Shown here piece after piece: positions 17,412-26,627 of a stretch of 64,000 bases of DNA (position 1 is the first letter of the stretch; every line of letters begins with the position of its first letter). The position numbers and the translations under genes are program-made. The DNA comes from Massilia endophytica. Lineage in GTDB: Bacteria > Pseudomonadota > Gammaproteobacteria > Burkholderiales > Burkholderiaceae_D. The notes under the pieces are model-generated. The model searched no databases. It saw nothing but the letters and a program-made list of their open reading frames with translations, and was not told where the DNA came from. The DNA is taken from NCBI RefSeq assembly GCF_021165955.1, contig NZ_CP088952.1:744001-808000 (forward strand). The letters are read 5' to 3'.

Positions 17412-17804
17412 GATACGTCTGTTCCTTCTGTAAAGTTGGGTCCTGCAAAGTTCAACACTCGGAGCTGATGCTGCGTTCAAGGAACGAATTCACACTCGGA
17501 AAAACCGGGACACGTTTCAGAATATATACACAATTGTACAACATCATGCAATCTAATACTCACGAGCAATAAAAAATAACATATTGACTCGTTTCCCGTT
17601 GTCTCATCGCAACATTGTGTGAGAATTCTACCGTACTTTTTGTGGTATGGTAACGGCCCCAGCCTTGCCTGCGCTGCAAGATTAAGTATAAAGCAAATCC
17701 CGCCCAATGTTGCTATGGAAGATAGATTCCGTGCCAAGTGTTGCTTGGGCACATTATCGCCTTCCTTGCATCGGTACAAGTCTGCTTACGCTTCCTTACA
17801 TCAA
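17412..17804. other. 393-bp AT-richer non-coding region
   Basis: Lies between the divergent-side end of the HTH gene and the 3' end of mltB. It is visibly richer in A and T than the genes around it. It holds the HTH gene promoter and leader (17412-17551). In the remainder no convincing gene, terminator or RNA was found. Confidence 0.6.
17523..17551 (-). promoter_or_regulatory. Sigma70-type promoter of the HTH gene
   Basis: On the minus strand TTGCAT (17551-17546) and TATATA (17528-17523) are separated by 17 bases. This gives a leader of roughly 100 bases before the ATG at 17411. Confidence 0.5.
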
Positions 17805-18947
17805 TCAAGGCTCGCGGCGAGCGAGCTTGACGGCGCGGCCCAGCTCCACAACTGACATCGCATAGAAGTAGCTGCGGTTGTACTGGGTAATCGTGAAGAA
17901 GTTATTGGTGGCTACCCAATATTCAGTCGGCTCCGAGCCGTTCTGCAAATCCACCAGGCCGTACAACATTCCCTGGGGTAATGTCGATGTGGTGGCAACC
18001 CCGTCGGCAATCAAGTCCTCTGGACGGAATTTTGCTTCCAGCCCTTGGTTGATGTACTTCTCCCAGGCGCGCGCGGGGGACACGCGGGCCGGATAGACGA
18101 GAGGACCGGGCTGGTCGCGCTGCCAGCCGTGGCCCACCAGGAAGGCGGCCACGCTGCCGATGGCGTCGGCGGCCGAATTGCGCAGATCGATCTTGCCGTC
18201 GCCGTCGAAGTCCACGGCGTACTTGGCAATATTGCTCGGCATGAATTGCGGCATGCCGACGGCGCCCGCATAGGAGCCCAGCAGGCTCATGGGATCGGTG
18301 CCCGTCTGGCGGGCATAGATCAGGGTGCTTTCCAGTTCGCCCCGGAAGAAGGCCATGCGCGCTTCGCGGTTGGGCGCGAGCGGATAGGCGAAGGCGAGGG
18401 TGGTGATGGCGTCCATGACGCGGAACTTGCCCGTATCCACGCCGTAGATCGTTTCCACGCCGATCACGCCCACCAGAATCTCGGCCGGCACGCCGTACAG
18501 CGATTCGGCGCGGGCGAGGGCTTCGCGGTTCTCGTTCCAGAAGCGCACGCCCGCATTGATGCGGATCGGCTCGATGAAGCGGCTGCTGTAGAGCTTCCAG
18601 TTCTTCGGCTTTCCGGGCGGCGCGGGCTTCACCAGCTGCACGGCGGCATCCACGTAGTTCACGCGGCGCAGCAGGGCTTCCAGTTCTGTGCGCTGGAAGC
18701 CGTGGCGGCTCACCATGTCGTCCATGAACTGCTGCACTTCCTTCCACTGGCCGAAGTTGACGAATTCGCCTTGCGTGTCGATGGCGGGCGCCGGCTTCTT
18801 GACGGGCTTCTTCCTCGATTTCTTGACGGCCGTCTTCTTCTGAGGCGCGGCCTGGGCGGCGGGCGGCAGGGCCAGCGCGCCAGCCAGGGCGCCGCACAGC
18901 ATCAGGGTGGAAAGGTGTTTGGGCGTGAATCGCAAGGCAAATCTCAT
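17805..18947 (-). CDS. mltB: Lytic murein transglycosylase B
   Basis: 380 residues. Cleaves peptidoglycan with 1,6-anhydromuramic acid formation in the periplasm. Signal peptide about 1-33, a lysine-rich linker (KKTAVKKSRKKPVKKPAP), then the catalytic domain with E165 in GVIGVETIYG and later GAVGMPQFMPSNIAKYAVDFDGDG. There is no lipobox, so unlike E. coli MltB it is probably soluble. Its ATG overlaps the stop of the transglutaminase gene by four bases (ATGA), making it the last gene of the moxR operon. The open frame extends far upstream but only antisense-like. Confidence 0.92.
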   Translation of the reverse strand: MRFALRFTPKHLSTLMLCGALAGALALPPAAQAAPQKKTAVKKSRKKPVKKPAPAIDTQGEFVNFGQWKEVQQFMDDMVSRHGFQRTELEALLRRVNYVDAAVQLVKPAPPGKPKNWKLYSSRFIEPIRINAGVRFWNENREALARAESLYGVPAEILVGVIGVETIYGVDTGKFRVMDAITTLAFAYPLAPNREARMAFFRGELESTLIYARQTGTDPMSLLGSYAGAVGMPQFMPSNIAKYAVDFDGDGKIDLRNSAADAIGSVAAFLVGHGWQRDQPGPLVYPARVSPARAWEKYINQGLEAKFRPEDLIADGVATTSTLPQGMLYGLVDLQNGSEPTEYWVATNNFFTITQYNRSYFYAMSVVELGRAVKLARREP

Positions 18948-20968
18948 CGGGCTAGGGTTAGCAGTTCGGCCAGCCGTTTTGCTGACCTGGTTCTTTCGTC
19001 TTCGTCCATGGCGCGGTACTTGAGTGCGCCATACAGTTCCAGCAAGGCCTTCATGGCCTGTTTTTTTTCCTCCGGAAGCTCCACTCCGTCCAGGCGCTGC
19101 GCCAGGGTGTGCGGTCCCGCGTCCGGCGGCAGCTGCATGCCCAGCTTCTGCAATTGCAGGCGCAAGGACTGGTAAGCGGCCTCCACCGGATCGCGCCGCA
19201 CGCGGGCGCGCAGCAGGCGGAACAGCCAGGCCAGGGCCGCAAGGGACAACAGGGCAGCCACGGTACGCCAGCTGCTCAGCGTTGCGGATAGTTCCTGAAG
19301 GAAATTTCTCTGTCTCTCGGCATTGTAATCCAGGACCCATTGGTTCCATGCATTATTCAGCGCATGGATGTTGTAGCGTAGTCGGGAAAGCCACGAATCC
19401 CTGTCGTTCTGCAGGTCGAGCAATCCCTGCAGGCCGAAAGGCGCGGTGTCGGGCAGGGCGCGGGACAGGCTGCTGCGGATGCGTTCCGGCGACACGGCCG
19501 CCGTCGGGTCGACGCGCACCCAGCCACGGTTCGGCAGCCAGATTTCGCCCCAGGCGTGAGCGTCGGACTGGCGCACGGTGAGGAAGCCGTCCACCGGGTT
19601 CATTTCGCCGCCCTGGTAGCCGGTGACCACCCGCGCCGGGATGCCGGCCGCGCGCATCAGCACCACGAAGGCGCCCGCGAAGTGTTCGCAGAAGCCCTGG
19701 CGGGTGTCGAACAGGAAGCCGTCCACCGCGTTGCGTTCCAGCAGAGGGGGCTCCAGGGTGTAGGTGAAGCCCTTCTCGCGGAACATCTGCAGCACGGCTT
19801 GGGCGACGCGCGCCCCGTCGCCATTGGCGGCATCGCGCAGCGCGCCGCCCAGCGCCAGGGCGCGCGGGTTGGCGCCGCGCGGCAGCTGAAGCCATTTGTT
19901 CTGTTCTTCCAGTTCCAGCGCGGCCTGCACGCGGTAGTCCGGGTAGGCCGTGGCGTCGTAGCGGATGCGGTCCTCGATGGGGCGTATGGTCTGGCTTTCC
20001 AGTTCGTCCGTGCTGATGACGCGGTGGCCGGGAATGTAGAAGTCCGGCGCCCCCAGCTCCAGCGTGAACAGGTAGCGGCGGCCGCTGGGCTCCATCGTCA
20101 CCTGGTGGCGCACTGGCTGGCCGCGCAGCTGCATCGTGAGCTTCGGCGCGCGTTCCCCGCGCGTGAAGACGGTGCGCCCGATGCGGGTCCAGGTGCGCCC
20201 GTCGTACTGGCTGAGCACAATGCCGCGCCAGTACAGCAGCTGCTGCGGCGGCACGGCGTCTTCGAAGCGCACGCGGAAGGCCACGGCGCCCGATTGCGCG
20301 AGCGAGGACATGGAGCCCGGCGACATGGTCTCGGAAATGCCGGTGCGGCCGCCGCGCGCATCGCCGGGCAGGCCCCAGAGCGGACCCTGGATGCGGGGGA
20401 AGGCGATGAAGAGCACCGCCGCCAGCGGCGAGGCGATAAAGAAGAGTTTTGCCGCCGTGCGCAGGCGGGCCTTCAGCGGCGGCACCGTTCCCGTGTACTG
20501 GAAAGTGATCTGGGCGGTGAGCAGCACGATGATGGTCACCACCATGCCCAGGGCCGTGAGAATGGACTGCGAATAGAAGAAATTCGTCAGCATGAGGAAG
20601 AAGCTGAGGAAGCAGACCACATACAGGTCGCGCCGCGCGTGCATCTCCAGCAGCTTGAAGGCCAGCAGCAGGGCGAGCATGGCCACGCCGGGATCGCGCC
20701 CCAGTATCGTGCCGAAACTCAGATAGACGCCCCCCATCGCCATCAGGGCAACCGGCAGCAGCAGGCTCACAGGCGGCATGCGCGTGCCGCGCCAGGTGAT
20801 GGCCGCGCGCCATAGCAGGGTGACGATGGCGGTGGCGCTGGTCCACACCGGAAGGTGGGCGAAATGGGGCGCGATCACCAGCAGGGCGCCGGCGAGGAGC
20901 AGCAGGGTGTCCGCCTTGTCGCGCGTGAGGCGCTTCGCCAGGCGCTCGCCTATCGCAGCCGTGTTCAC
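18944..20968 (-). CDS. tgpA: TgpA-type transglutaminase-like membrane protein
   Basis: 674 residues. About six N-terminal membrane helices, a periplasmic DUF3488 part, and a transglutaminase-like domain with the Cys-His-Asp triad in GFCEHFAGAF, SDAHAWGEIW and RVDPTAA, then one more membrane helix (TVAALLSLAALAWLFRLL) and a cytoplasmic DUF4129-like tail. In Pseudomonas TgpA is essential; substrates are unknown but envelope-related. The GTG start at 20968 overlaps the DUF58 stop (GTGA). The order moxR, DUF58, tgpA is the standard one. Confidence 0.92.
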   Translation of the reverse strand: MNTAAIGERLAKRLTRDKADTLLLLAGALLVIAPHFAHLPVWTSATAIVTLLWRAAITWRGTRMPPVSLLLPVALMAMGGVYLSFGTILGRDPGVAMLALLLAFKLLEMHARRDLYVVCFLSFFLMLTNFFYSQSILTALGMVVTIIVLLTAQITFQYTGTVPPLKARLRTAAKLFFIASPLAAVLFIAFPRIQGPLWGLPGDARGGRTGISETMSPGSMSSLAQSGAVAFRVRFEDAVPPQQLLYWRGIVLSQYDGRTWTRIGRTVFTRGERAPKLTMQLRGQPVRHQVTMEPSGRRYLFTLELGAPDFYIPGHRVISTDELESQTIRPIEDRIRYDATAYPDYRVQAALELEEQNKWLQLPRGANPRALALGGALRDAANGDGARVAQAVLQMFREKGFTYTLEPPLLERNAVDGFLFDTRQGFCEHFAGAFVVLMRAAGIPARVVTGYQGGEMNPVDGFLTVRQSDAHAWGEIWLPNRGWVRVDPTAAVSPERIRSSLSRALPDTAPFGLQGLLDLQNDRDSWLSRLRYNIHALNNAWNQWVLDYNAERQRNFLQELSATLSSWRTVAALLSLAALAWLFRLLRARVRRDPVEAAYQSLRLQLQKLGMQLPPDAGPHTLAQRLDGVELPEEKKQAMKALLELYGALKYRAMDEDERTRSAKRLAELLTLAR

Positions 20969-21945
20969 GCGGCCTCCTTGCCGTACAGGGCCAGGGCGCG
21001 CAGGCATGCCGCCTGATGCGCCTCGCCCAGCGCGGCGGGGTAGCGCTGGTCCCCGATGCGGAAGGCATAGGGCAGGCCGCGCTGCTCCGCTGCCAGCACC
21101 CAGGCCGTCATGCGCGAGAGGCGCAATTCAAGGCCGATGGAGGCGGGCAGCGCATCGAAGTCCAGCGTGAGTTCGGCGGTGGCGCCGCCTTCGAAATGCT
21201 TGGTCACCAGCTGGCCGCCGTGGGCGGGATCATGGCGCGCGATCTGGCGCCAGGCCAGGTGGCGCATCGGGTCGCCCGGCTGGTAGCTGCGGATGCCCGC
21301 GAAATTGTCCAGCCCCACCTGGCCATGGCCTTCCTCGCTGGCTGCGCCAGTGGTGGGCAGGGGCGGAGCGTTCTGTTCGGGGTAGGGGTAGACCAGCACC
21401 TTCAGGTCCGGCTGCCAGTAGCTCCAGGCGCCGAACAGGCCAAGCGGAAAGCGGGTGGCCAGGCGCACGCGCGGCGCCGCGCACCAGCCGCGTTCCTTCG
21501 CTGGAGTGGAGAGCTGCACGGCGCTGTCGCTGCCCGCCGCCACATCGGTGGCCAGCAGGGGCTCGCCGTCGCGCTGGAAGCCGAGCCAGATGGCGAAGCG
21601 GTCGCGCGTGGTGGGGTTGCGCAGGCGCAGTTCGAACTGGGCGTTTTCGCCCGCGAAAACGGGCATGGACCGCCCGGGCGCAAGGCGCAGCTGGGCGAGG
21701 TTCCGCGCCGTCATCACCATGTCAGCAATGGCGCAGGAGCCGGTGAAGAAGGTGAGCGCGAAACCGAGGCCGAGGTTGTAGTTGATGGCGCCGATCAGCA
21801 TGAGCAGCAGCAGGCCGCAGAAGGCCATGCCGGGGCGGGTGGGCAGTATGAAGACACGCCGCCGCGTCAGCACCACTTCGCCCGGCTCGCTGTCCCTGAG
21901 CTGGAACAGCCAGCGGCCAGCGAAGCTTTTGGCGGCGGCCAGCAT
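20965..21945 (-). CDS. DUF58 domain-containing protein
   Basis: 326 residues. Two membrane segments near 33-75 (GMAFCGLLLLMLIGAINYNLGLGFALTF in two pieces), then a beta-rich part, then the DUF58/vWA-like C-terminal part with GLDNFAGIRSYQPGDPMR. The family is always next to MoxR ATPases and is thought to act with them on envelope or complex assembly. It starts right after the moxR stop and overlaps tgpA by four bases. Confidence 0.9.
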   Translation of the reverse strand: MLAAAKSFAGRWLFQLRDSEPGEVVLTRRRVFILPTRPGMAFCGLLLLMLIGAINYNLGLGFALTFFTGSCAIADMVMTARNLAQLRLAPGRSMPVFAGENAQFELRLRNPTTRDRFAIWLGFQRDGEPLLATDVAAGSDSAVQLSTPAKERGWCAAPRVRLATRFPLGLFGAWSYWQPDLKVLVYPYPEQNAPPLPTTGAASEEGHGQVGLDNFAGIRSYQPGDPMRHLAWRQIARHDPAHGGQLVTKHFEGGATAELTLDFDALPASIGLELRLSRMTAWVLAAEQRGLPYAFRIGDQRYPAALGEAHQAACLRALALYGKEAA

Positions 21946-21946
21946 C

Positions 21947-22867
<921 letters not shown>

Positions 22868-22942
22868 GTTCTCTTTATAGTAGATTACCCGTTTGGGGAT
22901 TCTACCCCGCGACATGACCGATGCGGTACAGAAACGAGCCAC

Positions 22943-23872
22943 ATGAGCACAGCAATTTACAGCCATCCCGACTGCCAGCGCCACGAAATGGGAGCCTGGC
23001 ATCCCGAATGCCCGGCGCGGCTGCAGGCCATTGCGGACCAGCTCATCAATTCCCATATCGACGGTCTCCTTGAACACCGCGAGGCGCCCCTGGCCGAGGT
23101 GGCGGATATCGCGCGCAACCACACGGCCAATGCCATTGCCATCGTGCGCGACCATCTGCCGCAGGAAGGGGAGGACTACTACCCCATCGACGGCGACACC
23201 TCGCTCAACGCCCACAGCTGGCGCGCGGCGCTGCGTGCCGCGGGAGCGGCCGTGGCGGCGACCGATGCGGTGATCGACGGCGAAATCGGCAACGCCTTCT
23301 GCGCCATCCGCCCGCCGGGCCACCATGCGCGCCCGTCCTCACCCATGGGCTTCTGCATGTTCAACAACGTGGCCATCGCCGCGCGCCATGCGCTCGAGGA
23401 GCGGGGCCTGGAACGGGTGGCGATTGTGGACTTCGATGTCCACCACGGCAACGGCACCGAGGAGAGTTTCAGGGACGACCCGCGCGTGCTGATGGTGAGC
23501 TTCTTCCAGCATCCCTTCTATCCCTACAGCGACCCGCTGCCCGTGACGCCGAACCGCGTGAACATTCCCGTGCCCGCGTACACCAAAGGCGACGTGGTGC
23601 GCCAGCTGGTATCCGAGCGCTGGCTGCCGGCGCTGGAGGCCTTCAGGCCGCAGATGATCTTCATCTCGGCCGGTTTCGACGCTCACAGGGAGGACGATAT
23701 GGGCGGCATGGGCTTGGTGGAGGCGGATTACGCCTGGATGACGGAGCAGGTCATGGACGTGGCGCGCCGCCATGCGCAGGGAAGGATCGTGAGCTGCCTG
23801 GAAGGCGGCTACAACCTGTCCGCCCTGGGCCGCAGCGTCGTCGCCCACGTCAAGGCGCTGGCCGAGATCTGA
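22943..23872 (+). CDS. Histone-deacetylase-like hydrolase (class II type)
   Basis: 309 residues. Zn-dependent amidohydrolase fold with RPPGHHARPSSPMGFCMFNN, the metal-binding DFDVHHGNGTEESF, ISAGFDAHREDDMGG and CLEGGYNLSAL. Bacterial members remove acetyl groups from polyamines, acetoin-type compounds or proteins; the exact substrate cannot be told. It is transcribed away from moxR, with 75 bases between the two starts. Confidence 0.9.
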   Translation: MSTAIYSHPDCQRHEMGAWHPECPARLQAIADQLINSHIDGLLEHREAPLAEVADIARNHTANAIAIVRDHLPQEGEDYYPIDGDTSLNAHSWRAALRAAGAAVAATDAVIDGEIGNAFCAIRPPGHHARPSSPMGFCMFNNVAIAARHALEERGLERVAIVDFDVHHGNGTEESFRDDPRVLMVSFFQHPFYPYSDPLPVTPNRVNIPVPAYTKGDVVRQLVSERWLPALEAFRPQMIFISAGFDAHREDDMGGMGLVEADYAWMTEQVMDVARRHAQGRIVSCLEGGYNLSALGRSVVAHVKALAEI

Positions 23873-23934
23873 GCCGTGCCGGGGCCGCCTCCGGTAAAAT
23901 AGCGGATTGTTTACGCGATTCAGAAGGCAAGAGC

Positions 23935-24882
23935 ATGTCAATCCAATGGTTCCCCGGGCATATGGCCGCCGCCAAGAAGAAGGCGGCCGAGCAGATGGCG
24001 GACGTCGATGTCGTCATCGAGGTCGTCGATGCGCGCCTGCCTGCGGCCAGCTGCAATCCGCTGGTGGATGAACTGCGCAAGTTCCGCGCGCGCCCCTGCC
24101 TGAAGATCCTGAACAAGGTGGACCTGGCCGATCCCGCCGCCACGGCAGCCTGGGTGAAGCACTTCGAACAGGACAAGGACGTTACCGCCTATGCGATGAC
24201 GACCAAGAAGCCGTCGGACGTGGCCAAGGTGATCGACAAGGCGCGCGCCCTGGCGCCGCACCGCGGCGTGCCCACCAAGCCGCTGCGCATGATGATCATG
24301 GGGATTCCCAACGTCGGCAAATCCACGCTGATGAACGCGCTGCTCAAGCGCCGCGTGGCCAAGGTGGGCGACGAACCCGCCGTGACCAAGACGCAGCAGA
24401 AGATCTACCTCGACATGAACACGGCCATCATCGACACCCCCGGCCTGCTCTGGCCCAAGATCGAGATGCCGAGCGACGGGCTGGCGCTGGCCGCCAGCCA
24501 CGCCATCGGCGCCAATGCCCTGATCGAGGATGAAGTGGCGATCTGGCTGGCGGAGGAGCTGCTGAAGCGCTATCCCGAGCTGTTGAAGGCGCGCTATGGC
24601 CTGAAGGTGGAAGAGCTGGACGGCGTGGGCGTGGTGGAAGGCGTGGCCGCCAAGCGGGGCTACCGCATCCGCGGCGGCGACTGGGACTTCGAGAAGGCCT
24701 CCCACATGCTGCTGCAGGACTACCGCAGCGGGGCTCTGGGCCGCATCTCGCTCGAAACGCCTGAAACGCGCGCCGCCGCCCTGGCCGTGCACGCGGAGGA
24801 GGAGCGCGTGAAGGCCGAAGCGGCGGCGCGCAAGGCCGCCGAGAAGGAAGCCGAGCGCATGAGGGGCAAGCGCGGAAGCTAA
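23935..24882 (+). CDS. ylqF: Ribosome biogenesis GTPase YlqF/RbgA
   Basis: 315 residues. Circularly permuted GTPase: the G4 motif NKVDL comes first, then G1 GIPNVGKST, then G3 DTPGLLWP, and a C-terminal helical domain that binds 50S particles, with a charged Ala/Glu/Lys tail. It begins MSIQWFPGHMAAAKKK, typical of the family. RbgA promotes late 50S assembly in Bacillus. TAAAAT at 23895-23900 could be its -10. The stop overlaps the convergent dioxygenase gene. Confidence 0.92.
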   Translation: MSIQWFPGHMAAAKKKAAEQMADVDVVIEVVDARLPAASCNPLVDELRKFRARPCLKILNKVDLADPAATAAWVKHFEQDKDVTAYAMTTKKPSDVAKVIDKARALAPHRGVPTKPLRMMIMGIPNVGKSTLMNALLKRRVAKVGDEPAVTKTQQKIYLDMNTAIIDTPGLLWPKIEMPSDGLALAASHAIGANALIEDEVAIWLAEELLKRYPELLKARYGLKVEELDGVGVVEGVAAKRGYRIRGGDWDFEKASHMLLQDYRSGALGRISLETPETRAAALAVHAEEERVKAEAAARKAAEKEAERMRGKRGS

Positions 24883-25691
24883 GCCGCCGCAGCCTCGCCG
24901 AGGCGGAAGCTGGAGACCGACAGCGCGCCGAAGAAGGCATCCTCGTGATAGACCGTGGCGGCAGCTTCCTGCTCCGCCGCTCCCACCGCGACCATCAGCG
25001 GCAGCAGGTGCTCCTCTCGAGGATGCGCGGCGCGGGCCGCCGGCGCTTTCTCCCAGCCGATCAGGCGCTGCGTCCTTTCCTGCGGCGGCAAGGCCATGGT
25101 TTCGCGCAGCCAGGCATCGAAGAGCCGCGAGGCTTCCGCTCCCGCGCCGCCGAACTGGCGCAGGTTGTGGTAACTCAGGCCGCTGCCCACGATCAGAATC
25201 GCTTCCTCGCGCAGGGGCGCCAGCGCCCGGCCCACGGCCAGGTGCCGGGCCGGATCGAGGCCCTGCTGCAGCGAGAGCTGCACAATGGGCACATCCGCCT
25301 CCGGGAATACGGGATACATGGCGCTGAAGGTGCCATGGTCGAATCCTCGCTCAGCATCGAGCACGGCGGCGTGCCCGGCAGCGCCCAGCAGGTCCTGCAC
25401 GCGGCGCGCCAGTTCAGGCGAGCCAGGCGCCGCATAGCGGATCTGGTAGGTGTGCGGCGGGAAGCCGCCGTAGTCGTAGATCATGGGCGGCTGGGCGCCA
25501 GCCGAGAGCATGAAGTCGCGGCCTTCCCAATGCGCGGTGACGACGAGAACGGCCTTCGGCTTGCCGCCGATCTGGCGCGGAATATCGCGCAGGGAGGCGT
25601 CGAGGGCGTCGTAGGCGCTGCCGTAGGCATCGCGCATCCAGGGCCAGGGGCCGCCGCCGTGGGACAGGAAATAGGTGGGCAGTGCAGTCAT
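24879..25691 (-). CDS. DODA-type extradiol dioxygenase (LigB superfamily)
   Basis: 270 residues. Contains the zinc or iron ligands in FLSHGGGPWP, TAHWEGRD and RGFDHGTFSAMYP, plus HPREEHLLPLMVA. Related to E. coli YgiD and plant 4,5-DOPA dioxygenase; in bacteria the usual substrate is uncertain (a catechol). A TTG four codons upstream (25703) is open, but GGAG sits eight bases before the ATG at 25691. Confidence 0.88.
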   Translation of the reverse strand: MTALPTYFLSHGGGPWPWMRDAYGSAYDALDASLRDIPRQIGGKPKAVLVVTAHWEGRDFMLSAGAQPPMIYDYGGFPPHTYQIRYAAPGSPELARRVQDLLGAAGHAAVLDAERGFDHGTFSAMYPVFPEADVPIVQLSLQQGLDPARHLAVGRALAPLREEAILIVGSGLSYHNLRQFGGAGAEASRLFDAWLRETMALPPQERTQRLIGWEKAPAARAAHPREEHLLPLMVAVGAAEQEAAATVYHEDAFFGALSVSSFRLGEAAAA

Positions 25692-25769
25692 TGCGGGCTC
25701 CAATACAGGTTCGTTTCACTATACTGGCGCCCACATGGCCGATCAATACGCCAAATGCTGACGCTCCGT

Positions 25770-26627
25770 TCAGTCTTTGTGAACGATGCCCGCCAGCGAA
25801 ACGAGGGCGAACAGCCGCGCTGTGCGCATCCAGGCGATAAGCAGCACAATCAGCTGGGTCACTGCGAAGGCGGCAATCCATCCCGCCGTGCTGGCCGCCG
25901 GAATATTGATGCGCGCAATGCCCAGCAGTGCCGCCAGCAGCGCGCCGCATGCTGTCAGGGCCGCGTAGGCCCCCAGTGCGGCGCCGGGACGGCGCGCCAG
26001 CAGCTTCAGGCCGCGCCACCAGCCCTTGACAGCGGAGCTGCGGCGGCGGTCGGCAGCCAGCGCGGCACGGCCCGCGTCCAGCGTGGCGTTCGCCAACAGC
26101 AGCAGGAGTACGGTGGCCGCGATGGCGGCCATGTCGCCCAACTGAGCATCCGAATACAGCACGGCCTTCTTCGCATGATCGGTGGCGAGATCGGCCAGCT
26201 TGCCTCCGATGGCGCCAGCCACGCCAAACGGCACAACGGCCCAGAGCAGCATGCGGAACATGCGCGGGTATTCCGCCATGCCGCCCGCGAACAGGACGCC
26301 GAAACGCGCAGGCTGGGGCGAGCGCGCCGCCGTGACCACGGCGCCGGTGAGGAAAGGCGAGAGCAGCAGGAGCAGGACAATGGCTGCTACGCCGCCCGCG
26401 CGGAACGCAAGCTTGTTCTCGCCGATGGCGGCTGCGAGGTCGGTCAGCGCAGCCAGGTCCAGCTCCTGGGCCAGGGCGGCGGCGCGCACGGAATGGTCCA
26501 GCGCCGCGGACAGGGTCGACCACATGGGAACGGCCAGGAGCAGCGTAGGCAGCAGGGAGGCGCCCAGCCAGACCAGCAGGAGGCGCCATTGCAGGGCCGC
26601 ACGGGCGGCATTCACGATGTTCTTCAT
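25770..26627 (-). CDS. Polytopic membrane protein, partner of the M1 peptidase
   Basis: 285 residues. Five or six hydrophobic helices (about 16-35, 76-100, 120-140, 163-190, 212-235, 240-266). I do not recognise a catalytic motif. Its ATG overlaps the stop of the M1 peptidase gene by four bases (ATGA), so the two are translated together. The peptidase C-terminus ends in a hydrophobic stretch, so a membrane complex of the two is possible, but that is inference. Confidence 0.75.
   Translation of the reverse strand: MKNIVNAARAALQWRLLLVWLGASLLPTLLLAVPMWSTLSAALDHSVRAAALAQELDLAALTDLAAAIGENKLAFRAGGVAAIVLLLLLSPFLTGAVVTAARSPQPARFGVLFAGGMAEYPRMFRMLLWAVVPFGVAGAIGGKLADLATDHAKKAVLYSDAQLGDMAAIAATVLLLLLANATLDAGRAALAADRRRSSAVKGWWRGLKLLARRPGAALGAYAALTACGALLAALLGIARINIPAASTAGWIAAFAVTQLIVLLIAWMRTARLFALVSLAGIVHKD

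Noticed and set aside
17477..17779. 100-codon minus frame in the intergenic region before the HTH gene
   Set aside because: No ribosome-binding site, odd composition with scattered cysteines, and it covers the HTH promoter.
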